Positions 36,967-45,564 of a stretch of DNA of 64,000 nucleotides are shown piece after piece (position 1 is the stretch's first letter; every line of letters begins with the position of its first letter). Location of the stretch: assembly GCA_002238685.1 (NCBI GenBank), contig MPMV01000003.1, positions 124,001-188,000 of the forward strand. The letters run 5' to 3'. A model generated the notes under the pieces. That model searched no databases. It was not told the origin of the DNA and saw only the letters and a program-made list of their open reading frames with translations. A program made the translations under genes and the position numbers. Source of the stretch: a bacterium EF100-94H03 bin56 (GTDB lineage: Bacteria; Pseudomonadota; Alphaproteobacteria; SP197).

Positions 36967-38010
36967 TTGAAGGGTGTCGTATTCCACGGAAACCGCGTTC
37001 TTGAACTGATGCACTTCCCAGACCCGGAGCCTGGCCCGGGCGATGTCGTGCTGGAGATCAGGGCATCGGGCATGTGTGGAAGTGATCTGCATTTCTATCG
37101 CGCCGCCGAAGGCGCCAGGTCCCTGGGTCTCGATCTTGTCGACGGCCCGGTCATTGCCGGACATGAGCCCTGCGGGGTGGTCGTTGCCCGAGGCAAGGAT
37201 GTTCCTGAAGGTCGACTGGCGCTGGGCGAACGTGTCATGTGCCATCACTACAGCGGATGCGGACTCTGTTCCTCCTGCCGGTCCGGATGGCAGCAACTCT
37301 GTTCCAGGGGCTTCGTGGTCTATGGCGCCACGGCACATGGAGCCCATGCCCCCTACATGTGCGTGCCCGCGGACACACTGGTTGTCCTGCCCGAAGCGCT
37401 CTCGTTCTCGGAAGGTGCAGCAATTGCCTGCGGGACCGGCACGGCCTTCAGAGCGCTCAAGCGCATGAACCTGACCGGAAGGGACACGATCGTTGTGTTC
37501 GGCCAGGGACCCGTCGGTCTCAGCGTCGTCCTGCTTGCGGCAGAGATGGGCGCGCGCGTCATTGCCGTGGAACTCTCCCGTGAAAGGCGTGAGATGGCCC
37601 GGATGTTCGGCGCTGCCGAAACCATCGATCCAGGCGTGATCGATCCGGTCGAGGCGGTCGGGGAAATGACCCGCGGCGAGGGGGCCAGCCTCGCGATCGA
37701 CTGCAGCGGATCGCCGAAGGCACGGGTGCAGGCGGTCCGTTCGACCCGAACCTGGGGCACCACGTGCTTTGTCGGCGAAGGCGGGTCGGTGACTCTTGAC
37801 GTCTCGAAGGACATCATGCGCCGACAATTGACCATCATGGGATCATGGACGTTCTCAAGCGTCGATCAGGGAGATTGCGCCAGGTACATCGCCGAGCGCG
37901 GCATCGATCTCGACCGCATCTTCACCCACAGGTTCTCCCTGGACGAGGCGGAAAGCGCCTATCGGCTGTTTGACAGGCAGTCGACGGGAAAGGGCGTGTT
38001 CGAGTTCTAG
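36967..38010 (+). CDS. Zinc-dependent alcohol dehydrogenase (MDR family)
   Basis: A 347-residue medium-chain dehydrogenase. The catalytic zinc site is visible as GMCGSDLHF (Cys) and GPVIAGHEPCG (His-Glu). The structural zinc uses four Cys in CGLCSSCRSGWQQLC. The NAD-binding motif is VFGQGPVGLSVVLLA near residue 178. Start is TTG at 36967, preceded by AAAGG; homology begins there (KGVVFHGNRVLEL), and no ATG lies nearby. It is 108 bp downstream of the aldehyde dehydrogenase and probably in the same pathway. Confidence 0.88.
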   Translation: MKGVVFHGNRVLELMHFPDPEPGPGDVVLEIRASGMCGSDLHFYRAAEGARSLGLDLVDGPVIAGHEPCGVVVARGKDVPEGRLALGERVMCHHYSGCGLCSSCRSGWQQLCSRGFVVYGATAHGAHAPYMCVPADTLVVLPEALSFSEGAAIACGTGTAFRALKRMNLTGRDTIVVFGQGPVGLSVVLLAAEMGARVIAVELSRERREMARMFGAAETIDPGVIDPVEAVGEMTRGEGASLAIDCSGSPKARVQAVRSTRTWGTTCFVGEGGSVTLDVSKDIMRRQLTIMGSWTFSSVDQGDCARYIAERGIDLDRIFTHRFSLDEAESAYRLFDRQSTGKGVFEF

Positions 38011-38019
38011 GCACGGTCA

Positions 38020-38193
38020 TCATCGCAACGCGTGCGCCGCAGCCTTGATCTCAGTGTGGATGTGCAAGCTTCCATCAGCGCCCAGGCGTGCCAGGACCTG
38101 TTTGGACTCTGGGACCCTGATGCGGCTGGTCCAGATTGGCGATCCGTCATCCGGTGCACCAGGTTGACGCACCTCAGGCCCGGTGATCGTCAT
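38020..38193 (-). CDS. Small hypothetical protein downstream of the LeuD-LeuC fusion
   Basis: A 57-residue frame beginning MTITGPEVRQPGAPDDG and ending with a helical-looking EIKAAAHALR. It follows the stop of the reverse-order LeuD-LeuC gene by 22 nt on the same strand. It has the GC-rich third-position usage of real genes here, but no recognised motif. A GTG start at 38199 is an alternative. It is convergent with the alcohol dehydrogenase gene. Could be spurious. Confidence 0.4.
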   Translation of the reverse strand: MTITGPEVRQPGAPDDGSPIWTSRIRVPESKQVLARLGADGSLHIHTEIKAAAHALR

Positions 38194-38215
38194 GCTCACT
38201 GTGCCCGGCGGGACG

Positions 38216-40009
38216 CTAGGACAGGCTGGATTCTCGCCAGAATTCTCGCGGATCCGTGATCTTCCCGGTAATCGCCGATGCTGCTGCCGTCGCGGGAGAT
38301 GCGAGATAGATGAAAGCGTCAGGGCTGCCCATGCGACCCCTGAAGTTGCGGTTGGACGTCGAAAGGCACGTTTCGCCAGCGCCAAGGACCCCGTTGCTCC
38401 CTCCGGGACAGGCCCCGCAACCCGACGGGGTGATGTGGGCACCCGCCGCCAGCAGGGTTTCGACATAACCTGCCCGTGCCGCGTCCAGCAACGTGCGGCG
38501 CGACGCCGGTGTTACCAGCAGGCGTGTGGTGGGAGCGACGGCATGGCCTTTCAGGATTCTTGCGGCGATCGCGATGTCTTCCAGCCGGGCATTGGTGCAC
38601 GAACCAAGAAACACCTGGTCGAGCGCCATTCCCTCGAGGTCTTCCACCGGACTTACGTTCGCGGGACTGTGAGGCTTGGCCACTTGCGGGGAAATTGCGG
38701 AAACATCGATCTCAGCCTCGAACGCGTAGCTGGCATCCTCATCGGGGCCGAAGGAGGCCAAGGGAGCATCGGTCCGCCCTTGGAGGTAGTCCACAACCTT
38801 CGCATCGGCCTCGAACATCGCGAACTTGGCCCCCATCTCCACGCCCATGTTGGCCATGGTGAACCGGCTCGCGATGCTCATGCGGTCAACCAGGCCGCCG
38901 GCAAACTCGATCGCCTTGTACTGCGCGAAATCGGCGCCGTACCGACCCAACAGATACAGAATGAGGTCCTTCGACATGACGCCTGGTCCGGGTGAACCGT
39001 CCAGGGAGAACCGGATGGTTTCCGGCACCTGCATCCAGAGTTGCCCGGTCGCCAGAACGTAACTCATTTCGGTGATGCCGAGACCTGTTCCGGCGGCGCC
39101 CATGACACCGTAGGAAGTGCTGTGCGAATCCGTCCCGAACACGAGGTTGCCGGGCAACACGTCGCCCTTCTCGACCATGACCTGGTTGACGATTCCCTCA
39201 TGACCGTAGAAGCACGAGACACCCTTCTCGGCTGCGATCTCCCTCATCCGGCTGTGGACACGGGCCGCTTCGGGATCGGGAGCCGGAAACCGCAATGTGG
39301 CGACCGAGGAGACCCTGTCCGGGTCCCAGAAGTCCTGCACTCCGGCCTCGGTCAGGCGCTCGACACAGGAGACCATGAACTCGATCAGGATCGCCCGGTC
39401 CGCCGCGGCGACGACCAGTTCACCCGGGCTGGTCCTCGTGCGCCCGCTGGCCCGGGCCAGGATTTTCTCGGCCATGGTCTGGCCTGGTTCGAGCTCGTCG
39501 AATGATCGCGCGGCAATCCCGGCGACGGGAGCCTTGCCCAGAACCTCCAGGATGCCGCCTTCGGCGAGGATCGTCCGTATGGTGTCCGGAAAGGCGGGGA
39601 ACCGCAGCGTACGTCCGCTCGTTCGGTTCCGGACCACACCGGCTTCCAGATCGATCGCGATCTCGTCGCCATCGGAACAAGCAGACGCAATCCCGGCGCA
39701 GGGGATGCATGGCAGGCCCAGCGCAATTCCGTTGCGAAAGAAAATCCGGGCGAAGGATTCCGCGACGATAGCGGCCGCGCCCAGGGACTTCATGTTGACG
39801 GTTGCCGGCTCCCTGCTGGAGCCGCAGCCCCAGTTCCGTCCTGCGACAATGATGTCACCGGGCCGGAACGACTCGACGAATCCTCGGTGGTCGGGAAGTA
39901 TCCGGTCGCGCACTTCTTCCCAGTTCCGTCCGAAGGGATACGGTGCCATCTGGTCGGTATCGATATCGTCACCGAGCTTTCTCGCCCGACCATGGATCAC
40001 CGATGTCAC
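38216..40009 (-). CDS. Aconitase-superfamily hydro-lyase with reversed domain order (LeuD-LeuC fusion)
   Basis: A 597-residue fusion related to 3-isopropylmalate dehydratase. Residues about 1-165 are the small, swivelling subunit (HGRARKLGDDIDTDQMAPYPFG; the substrate-loop GRNWGCGSSREPA). Residues about 180-597 are the large subunit (DRAILIEFMVSC; GHEGIVNQVMVEKG; FGTDSHSTSYGVMGAAGTG), with cluster ligands in FLGSCTNARLED and SGCGACPGG. In aconitases the order is large then small; here it is reversed. It is an active-looking [4Fe-4S] hydro-lyase. Being in a catabolic island far from leuA, it probably acts on a different 2- or 3-hydroxy-acid. Confidence 0.88.
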   Translation of the reverse strand: MTSVIHGRARKLGDDIDTDQMAPYPFGRNWEEVRDRILPDHRGFVESFRPGDIIVAGRNWGCGSSREPATVNMKSLGAAAIVAESFARIFFRNGIALGLPCIPCAGIASACSDGDEIAIDLEAGVVRNRTSGRTLRFPAFPDTIRTILAEGGILEVLGKAPVAGIAARSFDELEPGQTMAEKILARASGRTRTSPGELVVAAADRAILIEFMVSCVERLTEAGVQDFWDPDRVSSVATLRFPAPDPEAARVHSRMREIAAEKGVSCFYGHEGIVNQVMVEKGDVLPGNLVFGTDSHSTSYGVMGAAGTGLGITEMSYVLATGQLWMQVPETIRFSLDGSPGPGVMSKDLILYLLGRYGADFAQYKAIEFAGGLVDRMSIASRFTMANMGVEMGAKFAMFEADAKVVDYLQGRTDAPLASFGPDEDASYAFEAEIDVSAISPQVAKPHSPANVSPVEDLEGMALDQVFLGSCTNARLEDIAIAARILKGHAVAPTTRLLVTPASRRTLLDAARAGYVETLLAAGAHITPSGCGACPGGSNGVLGAGETCLSTSNRNFRGRMGSPDAFIYLASPATAAASAITGKITDPREFWRESSLS

Positions 40010-40029
40010 GGCAAGACCTCCGAAGGAAA

Positions 40030-40062
40030 CCGTCGCCCCGCGGGTTCATCCCGGGGCGACGG
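40030..40062 (-). terminator. Probable terminator of the solute-binding-protein gene
   Basis: An 11-bp perfect stem (CCGTCGCCCCG with CGGGGCGACGG) with an 11-nt loop lies 27 nt after the stop of the solute-binding-protein gene and is followed on the minus strand by TTTCCTT. It separates that gene from the LeuD-LeuC fusion and probably ends the upstream transcript. Confidence 0.6.
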
Positions 40063-40088
40063 CACCGTGTCGAGACGCACGCAGACGA

Positions 40089-41723
40089 TCAGGCGGCGTC
40101 CTCGGCGAACCACCAGCGTTCCGGCGCCTTGTCGCCGTCCATGGGCCAATTGCCGGCAATGCGCTCCGGCGTCGCGACCTTGTCGTTCACTCCGAGGAGC
40201 CAGTTGGCGAAGACCGGAACGACAACGCCACCCTCGTCCCGGCAAATCTGTTGCATGTCGTGATACATTTGACGTCTCTTCTCATCATCCAGTTCACCGC
40301 GCGCCGCAACCAGCAACTCGTTGAACCTGTCGTGTTGCCAGTTCGTATCGTTCCAGCTGGCTTCGGCAGCGTAGGCGGTCGAGAACATCCAGTCCGACGT
40401 CGGACGCCCGCCCCAGTAGCACACGCTGAACGGCTTCTGCATCCAGACATTCGACCAGTAACCGTCGATCGGTTCGCGGACGATCTCGAGCGTGATTCCC
40501 GCGGCAGCGGCGCTCTCGCTGAAGACAATCGCACTGTCCATGCCACCGGCATAGATGTCCGCGGCGTGCAACGGGATCGTGAGGCCGTCCAGACCCGCCT
40601 GTTTCAGGTGATGCTTGGCCTTGTCGGGATCGTACTCGCGTATGGGCAGATCGGCCGCAAAGTAGCGCTGGCTTGCCCCGATCGGATGATCGTTTCCAAG
40701 ATACCCATGGCCCCGCAGGATGGTATTGAGGATGGCCTCGCGATCGACGGCGTACTTCAGCGCCAGTCGCACATCGTTGTTGTCGAAGGGCGCTACGTCG
40801 GTATGCATCGGGAACGTGAAATGCTTTGTTCCGCCGACTTCCTTCACGCCCAGACCGGGAATCTCCGCAAGCAGGTCGACTCCCTTGAGTTCCGGTTCCT
40901 CCATGGCATCGACTTCGCCAGTCCGAAGCGAAGTCATCCGCGCCGTCGTGTCACCGACGTTCAGTGTTTCGCACTCGTCGAAGTACGGGCGCCCCTCCTT
41001 GAAGTAGTTGGGATTGCGCGTGCCGGCCGAGCGAATTCCCGGTTCCCAGGCCGTCAGAATGTAGGGGCCGGTTCCGATGCCTGACTCCCAACCGGCTGCA
41101 TCGGTTCCGTCAGGCACGATGGTCAGATGGTAGTCGGCCATCAGGAAGGGAAAGTCCGCGCTGCCGCCCGAGAGGTTGAACACGACCTTGTCCTTGCCGT
41201 CCGCCTCGATGCTGTCGATGCTGGCGACGGCGCCTGATCCGCCCGATGTCGAGTCCACGCCGCGATGATGATTGATCGAAAAAATCACATCGTCCGCATC
41301 GAGGGACTTGCCGTTGTGGAATTCGACGCCGTTGCGCAAAGTGAAGACCCAGGTGGCGGCATCCGCCGAGGCTTCCCAGCTTTCTGCGAGTTCCCCGACA
41401 ATGCTTCCATCCGGGGCCACTTCCGTCAGGTTGTTGCGGCAGGTCCAGGATGTCATGATGTTGTGCGTGTCGAGCAGCGCCGCACCGTCGATACTGTCCG
41501 ACGTGGCGCCGCCACGCACCGCCGACCGGAACAGCCCGCCGCGCCTGGGCTCCGTTGCCCTTGCCTCTTGTGCGACGATGCCGGCCGGGATGGCCGCAGC
41601 CATGCCCATGGCCGTTGCCTGTCGGATGAAGTCACGCCGGTCGACGCGCCCCTCGGAGAAATCTCGCTTCAGATTATCGAATGTCGTCACGGCCCAGTCT
41701 CCCGGTTTCTCTGGTTTCAACAA
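40089..41723 (-). CDS. ABC transporter solute-binding protein, family 5 (peptide/nickel type), Tat-exported
   Basis: Periplasmic binding protein of 544 residues. The N-terminus has a twin-arginine signal (VDRRDFIRQATAMGMAAAIPAG, cleavage after ARATE-like residues near 50), and mature-domain motifs of the SBP_bac_5 family: TWVFTLRNGVEFHNGKSLDADDVIFS, IGTGPYILTAWEPG, DNNDVRLALKYAVDREAIL, and RYFAADLP. The permease and ATPase genes are not adjacent, so it is an orphan that must use components encoded elsewhere. Context suggests it captures the compound catabolised by the neighbouring island. Confidence 0.9.
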   Translation of the reverse strand: MLKPEKPGDWAVTTFDNLKRDFSEGRVDRRDFIRQATAMGMAAAIPAGIVAQEARATEPRRGGLFRSAVRGGATSDSIDGAALLDTHNIMTSWTCRNNLTEVAPDGSIVGELAESWEASADAATWVFTLRNGVEFHNGKSLDADDVIFSINHHRGVDSTSGGSGAVASIDSIEADGKDKVVFNLSGGSADFPFLMADYHLTIVPDGTDAAGWESGIGTGPYILTAWEPGIRSAGTRNPNYFKEGRPYFDECETLNVGDTTARMTSLRTGEVDAMEEPELKGVDLLAEIPGLGVKEVGGTKHFTFPMHTDVAPFDNNDVRLALKYAVDREAILNTILRGHGYLGNDHPIGASQRYFAADLPIREYDPDKAKHHLKQAGLDGLTIPLHAADIYAGGMDSAIVFSESAAAAGITLEIVREPIDGYWSNVWMQKPFSVCYWGGRPTSDWMFSTAYAAEASWNDTNWQHDRFNELLVAARGELDDEKRRQMYHDMQQICRDEGGVVVPVFANWLLGVNDKVATPERIAGNWPMDGDKAPERWWFAEDAA

Positions 41724-42259
41724 CTCTATCCGTCAACGCAGTGAGGTCAAGATTCGGCGCAGTACCGGCGGTCACGATTCAGAACCCAATAGTCCATTTT
41801 CAGTTTGCGAAAGAGGCGATGCGGCCTGGCCGCGAGACAATCTTGTTCCAGACTCGGCATCGGTGATCGAGGATATCGTCATGGCTTTGGAAAATGCGGC
41901 GGGAAAGCCGGTTGTTGCGCATGAACCGCCTGAAGTTCTCGGTCGTGTTGAGTTGGGACGATCGATCCTGTCGCAGAAAGGGAACGCAGAATGAAGGGCA
42001 GAGAGGCACTAAGTGTCATGTCCTCGACCGGCGGAACTCGCGTGAGGAACGCATTGTCGGGGGGGACGATACGGGTTGGCCAAGTCATGAAGAAACAGAC
42101 GTACCATACGAGAGTATCGACCAGCGGTTTCGCCCGGGAACCCGCGTGCCGATTGTCTGCGTGCCGTTCAGCCCGTCTGGACGAACCATCCCGTGCGGGC
42201 CGCCGGTGGTGCAGGCCCCGGCGCAAGAGTGCCTCGCGAGAGTCACCTGGGTCACGACG
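41724..42259. other. 536-bp intergenic stretch with an unassigned coding-like fragment
   Basis: Lies between the divergent solute-binding-protein gene and the AAC(3)-like gene. A plus-strand frame ending at TGA 41994 reads DNLVPDSASVIEDIVMALEN... and ends RSILSQKGNAE over about 41840-41994. This looks like a protein C-terminus, but no start or family is recognised, so it may be a gene remnant. Downstream of it (41995-42259) nothing is recognised. Promoters for both flanking genes should lie here. Confidence 0.35.
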
Positions 42260-43048
42260 ATGAGGTCGTTCGAAGGGCAGCCCAGGACGCAAGCCAGTCT
42301 CCGGATGGATCTTGCGACGATAGGCGTCACACACGGAATGACCTTGCTGGTCCACTCCTCGCTGAGTTCGATCGGCTGGGTTGTCGGCGGGGCTCCGACC
42401 GTGGTTCGCGCACTGCTCTGCGCACTCGGAGAAAGCGGTACGCTGGTCATGCCGGCCGCGACGCCTCATTGCACGGATCCTGCGACATGGACGAGTCCTC
42501 GACTGCCGGAGGCCTGGTTGGAGGACGTGCGAGAGCATCTTCCGGTCTTCGATGCCCGGACGACGCCTACCACCATGGGTGCCATATGCGAAAGCTTCCG
42601 CAACTGGCCAAACACCCTGAGGAGCAATCACCCGGTAGAGTCCGTTTGTGCCCGCGGTGTTGCCGCGCCAGGAATTGTCAGTGAACACCCCCTGGCGTTT
42701 TCGGAAGGTCCGGGCGGGCCGTTCGAGAAGCTCTACAACCTCGACTGCCGTGTCTTGCTGCTCGGAGTGGGTTTCAATCGATGCACCGCATTGCACTTCG
42801 CCGAGTCACTGGTCGACAGGCGAAGAGTCAAGACCTCGCGATTTCCGGTGCTGGAGAATGGAAATCGCGCATGGGTGGACGTGCGGAATGTTGCGGACGA
42901 CAACGGTGCTCACTTCCCCGCTGTAGGACAACAGTACGTCACTGAAGAAGGAGTGCGACGGGGCAGGATTGGAGATGCCTCATCCGTGTTGTTTCCGATG
43001 CGCAGTCTGGTCCAGTTTGCCGTGCGCTACTTCAAAGAGGTGCTTTAG
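42260..43048 (+). CDS. AAC(3)-family aminoglycoside N-acetyltransferase-like protein
   Basis: A 262-residue acetyl-CoA-dependent N-acetyltransferase of the antibiotic_NAT fold. Family landmarks are LLVHSSLSSIGWVVGGAPTVV near residue 30, GTLVMPAATP, RTTPTTMGAICESFR, SNHPVESVCARG and LYNLDCRVLLLGVGFNRCTALHFAE. Chromosomal members often acetylate amino sugars or cell-made amines rather than drugs, so resistance is not implied. The frame is open upstream to 41894, but similarity begins at MRSFEGQPR, so ATG 42260 is chosen; its ribosome site is weak. It is the last gene before the housekeeping region. Confidence 0.85.
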   Translation: MRSFEGQPRTQASLRMDLATIGVTHGMTLLVHSSLSSIGWVVGGAPTVVRALLCALGESGTLVMPAATPHCTDPATWTSPRLPEAWLEDVREHLPVFDARTTPTTMGAICESFRNWPNTLRSNHPVESVCARGVAAPGIVSEHPLAFSEGPGGPFEKLYNLDCRVLLLGVGFNRCTALHFAESLVDRRRVKTSRFPVLENGNRAWVDVRNVADDNGAHFPAVGQQYVTEEGVRRGRIGDASSVLFPMRSLVQFAVRYFKEVL

Positions 43049-43254
43049 GCAACCAGGCCAACTTCGCATTTCGTTATCGGGTTCGGGTCTTGTGGCGACA
43101 CGTCGGTCCGGTCTTTCCGACGCCGGAACAACTCCGTGGTCCGCCTCATACGGCGCGATGGCCGCAACCCTGTCTCAGTCCGACCTGACAGACGGGCCGC
43201 TCCCGAAGGACTCCCGTTACGCGAGCCTGCCCCAGCGGTCTGGCCCTGCCCGGT

Positions 43255-44418
43255 TCAGCTGAGATAGTCGCCCATGCGGCGGGCGGATTCGCGGATGTTG
43301 TCCATGGACGCGGCGTAGGAGAGGCGCAGGAATCCCTCGCCCATGGCGCCGAAGCTGGTGCCGTGGACCGTGGCCACGCCGCACTCTTCGAGGAGCGCCT
43401 GTCCGAGTTCCCAGGAATTGCGTCCCGTTCCGGCGATGTTGGGGAAGGCATAGAACGCTCCACCGGGCATGACGCAGTGAAATCCCGGGATGGCGTTCAG
43501 CAGGTCGATGATCACCCCGCGGCGCTCCTCGAAGGCCTGGCGCATGGTCTCGACACTGTCCTGCGGGCCGGTGAGGGCGGCAATGCAGGCCATCTGGGTT
43601 GCCGCGTTGGTGCACGAGTTGGCGTTGACGATCATCTTGTCGATGTCGTCCAGCAGGCTTCTGGGCCACACGCCGTAGCCGGCCCGCCAGCCGGTCATGG
43701 CGTAGGTCTTGGACCAGCCGTCGAGCAGGATGAGACGGTCGCGGATCGATTCATAGCCAAGCAGGCTGCGGTGGGCCCTGTTGTCGAAGACAAGGCGGCA
43801 ATAGATCTCGTCGGACAGCACGGCCGTCTCGGGGAAGTCCTCGAGACCGGCGACGAGGCGGTCGAGTTCATCGTCGTCGATGACGCCGCCGGTCGGATTG
43901 CCGGGACTGTTGATGATGACCAGCCGTGTGCGGTCCGACAGCTTCGAGAGCACCTCGTCGGCGCTGAAGGAGAACAGCCTGTCCTCGTGAAGCTCGATGG
44001 GAACGGCCGTGGCGCCGGTATAGCGGATCATGGATTCGTAGATCGGAAATCCCGGATTGGGATAGAGGATCTCGTGGCCCGGCTGACCGAACATGAGGAT
44101 GGCAAAGAACATCGTCATCTTGCCTCCCGGAACCACCATGACCTGTTCCGGAGACACCTCGACGCCACGGTGTTTCAGGATGTCGGCCGCCACCGCCTCG
44201 CGCAGGGGCATCATGCCCGGAGCCGGCGTATACCCGTGATGGCCGTCGCGCAGGGCCTTGACCGCCGCCTCGACGATATGGTCCGGCGTGCGGAAGTCCG
44301 GCTGGCCGATCCCGAGATTGATGATGTCGCGCCCTTCGGCCGCGAGCTGGTTGGCGCGGGCGAGAACGGCAAATGCGGTCTCGGAGCCCATGTTCTGGAG
44401 ATTGTCAGCAGGAATCAT
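43255..44418 (-). CDS. PLP-dependent aminotransferase (aspartate aminotransferase-like)
   Basis: A 387-residue fold-type I aminotransferase of the aspartate/aromatic group. Landmarks are INLGIGQPDFRTPDHIVEAA, the PLP-phosphate segment VVPGGKMTMFF, the NSPGNPTGGVID motif, SDEIYCRLVFD, and the Schiff-base Lys in LDGWSKTYAMTGWRAGY. ATG 44418 (MIPADNLQ) is chosen over the upstream frame, which runs into the tRNA gene. The specific amino acid cannot be named. It is transcribed towards the AAC(3)-like gene. Confidence 0.9.
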   Translation of the reverse strand: MIPADNLQNMGSETAFAVLARANQLAAEGRDIINLGIGQPDFRTPDHIVEAAVKALRDGHHGYTPAPGMMPLREAVAADILKHRGVEVSPEQVMVVPGGKMTMFFAILMFGQPGHEILYPNPGFPIYESMIRYTGATAVPIELHEDRLFSFSADEVLSKLSDRTRLVIINSPGNPTGGVIDDDELDRLVAGLEDFPETAVLSDEIYCRLVFDNRAHRSLLGYESIRDRLILLDGWSKTYAMTGWRAGYGVWPRSLLDDIDKMIVNANSCTNAATQMACIAALTGPQDSVETMRQAFEERRGVIIDLLNAIPGFHCVMPGGAFYAFPNIAGTGRNSWELGQALLEECGVATVHGTSFGAMGEGFLRLSYAASMDNIRESARRMGDYLS

Positions 44419-44483
44419 GGCAGGTCCGGAGTGTCGGGTTGACCAGGAGACGGCTGGCGTCGTAGAGAACGGCAGGTCGTTGT

Positions 44484-44559
44484 GGTGGCTATAGCTCAGT
44501 CGGTTAGAGCGCCTGGTTGTGGTCCAGGAGGCCGTCGGTTCGAATCCGACTAGCCACCC
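44484..44559 (+). tRNA. tRNA-His (GTG)
   Basis: A full cloverleaf can be read: acceptor GTGGCTA with TAGCCAC, the extra 5' G (44484) pairing with the discriminator C as in tRNA-His, D-arm TAGCTCAGTCGGTTAGAGC, anticodon stem CCTGG/CCAGG with loop TTGTGGT (anticodon GTG at 44519-44521), and T-arm GTCGGTTCGAATCCGAC. CCA is not encoded. It sits between the aminotransferase and polysaccharide-deacetylase genes, on the opposite strand to both. Confidence 0.97.
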
Positions 44560-44640
44560 CGAACCATGCACCGAATGCCGGTCGGCATTTGCGCGTTTGC
44601 GACATTCCCTTTCCGGAACACGACATCGGATCAGTCGTCT

Positions 44641-45564
44641 TCACGTCGGCTCGACGTTCCCAGACTCGGCGTCACCGAGTTCCGGAATGGGCCCCGGGTA
44701 GTAGGGAAGACGGTCGCGCCGCGGTGTCCAGGAGCCGCTCTCCTCGAGGCGCCTGACATGGGAGGCGATGTCCTCGAGGGTGGCGAACCAGACGTCCCCC
44801 TTGTCATGCATGTAGCGGATGAGATTCCTCATCTCCCGGGTCCGCGCGAGGCGGCCGCTGAGGAAGGGGTGCCACACCGAAATCCACAGGCCGCCGTACT
44901 CCCAGGCGGCGTCGAACTCCTCACGGAAGACCCTGTGTGCCTCTGCCGCCGACTTGATTGGCATCAGGGTCTGGAAATCCCGGGAGAACTGGAAATGAGG
45001 CCAGTCGTCGAGACCGTAGTGGCTCGGCAGCTCGACAACCGACCCGCGGTCATTCGCGAGCACATAAGGCACATCGTCGCCAAAGAGCGAGGCGTCGTAG
45101 CGGATGCCCGCATCGATGAGGATGTCGAGCGTGTTGCGCGAGAAACGGTAGGTGGCGGCGCGGTAGCCGGCCGGCCTCTGGCCCGTTGCCCGGACGATGA
45201 CGTCGAGGCTGCGCTCGAACCAGGAGCGTTCTTCGGCCGCCGGCATCTCGTTGGCGTGTTCGTGGAGGTAGTGGTGATGGCCGATCTCGTGGCCGCCCTC
45301 GAGGATCGTGTCCACCGCTGCCGGATACCGCTCGATGCACCATGCCGGAAGGAAGAATGTCTGGCGCATGGAGAATTCCGCGTAGATGTCGACGAGCCGC
45401 GGCACGGCGACCTCGGGTCCGTAGCGCAGGGCAGACAGTGCGGCCACCCTGGTGTCGGCCGTGCGGTGGAAGCCGAGATGAAGAATGGAATCGGCGTCCA
45501 TGTCGAAGGTGAAGGCGACGGCGCAGCGGGCGCCACCAGGCCATGGTGGAGGATTGGCGATCAC
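44641..45564 (-). CDS. Polysaccharide deacetylase family protein (PuuE/PgdA-like)
   Basis: Carbohydrate-esterase-4-fold protein of 307 residues. The metal and catalytic motif is AFTFDMDADS (instead of the TFDDG of chitin deacetylases), as in the PuuE/HpPgdA subgroup. The second motif is GGHEIGHHHYLHEH, with GYRAATYRFSRNTL (third motif) and a C-terminal ISVWHPFLSGR. This subgroup includes allantoinase-type and peptidoglycan deacetylases, so the substrate is open. The GTG start at 45564 overlaps the stop of the upstream membrane gene (GTGA), so the two are coupled. Confidence 0.85.
   Translation of the reverse strand: MIANPPPWPGGARCAVAFTFDMDADSILHLGFHRTADTRVAALSALRYGPEVAVPRLVDIYAEFSMRQTFFLPAWCIERYPAAVDTILEGGHEIGHHHYLHEHANEMPAAEERSWFERSLDVIVRATGQRPAGYRAATYRFSRNTLDILIDAGIRYDASLFGDDVPYVLANDRGSVVELPSHYGLDDWPHFQFSRDFQTLMPIKSAAEAHRVFREEFDAAWEYGGLWISVWHPFLSGRLARTREMRNLIRYMHDKGDVWFATLEDIASHVRRLEESGSWTPRRDRLPYYPGPIPELGDAESGNVEPT

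Noticed and set aside
41879-42796. Long minus-strand open frame opposite the AAC(3)-like gene
   Set aside because: It shares the GC-rich shadow pattern of the real gene on the other strand and shows no domain-like features.
42260-43048. Aminoglycoside resistance gene
   Set aside because: The fold matches AAC(3), but chromosomal homologues of this kind often have other substrates, so resistance is not claimed.
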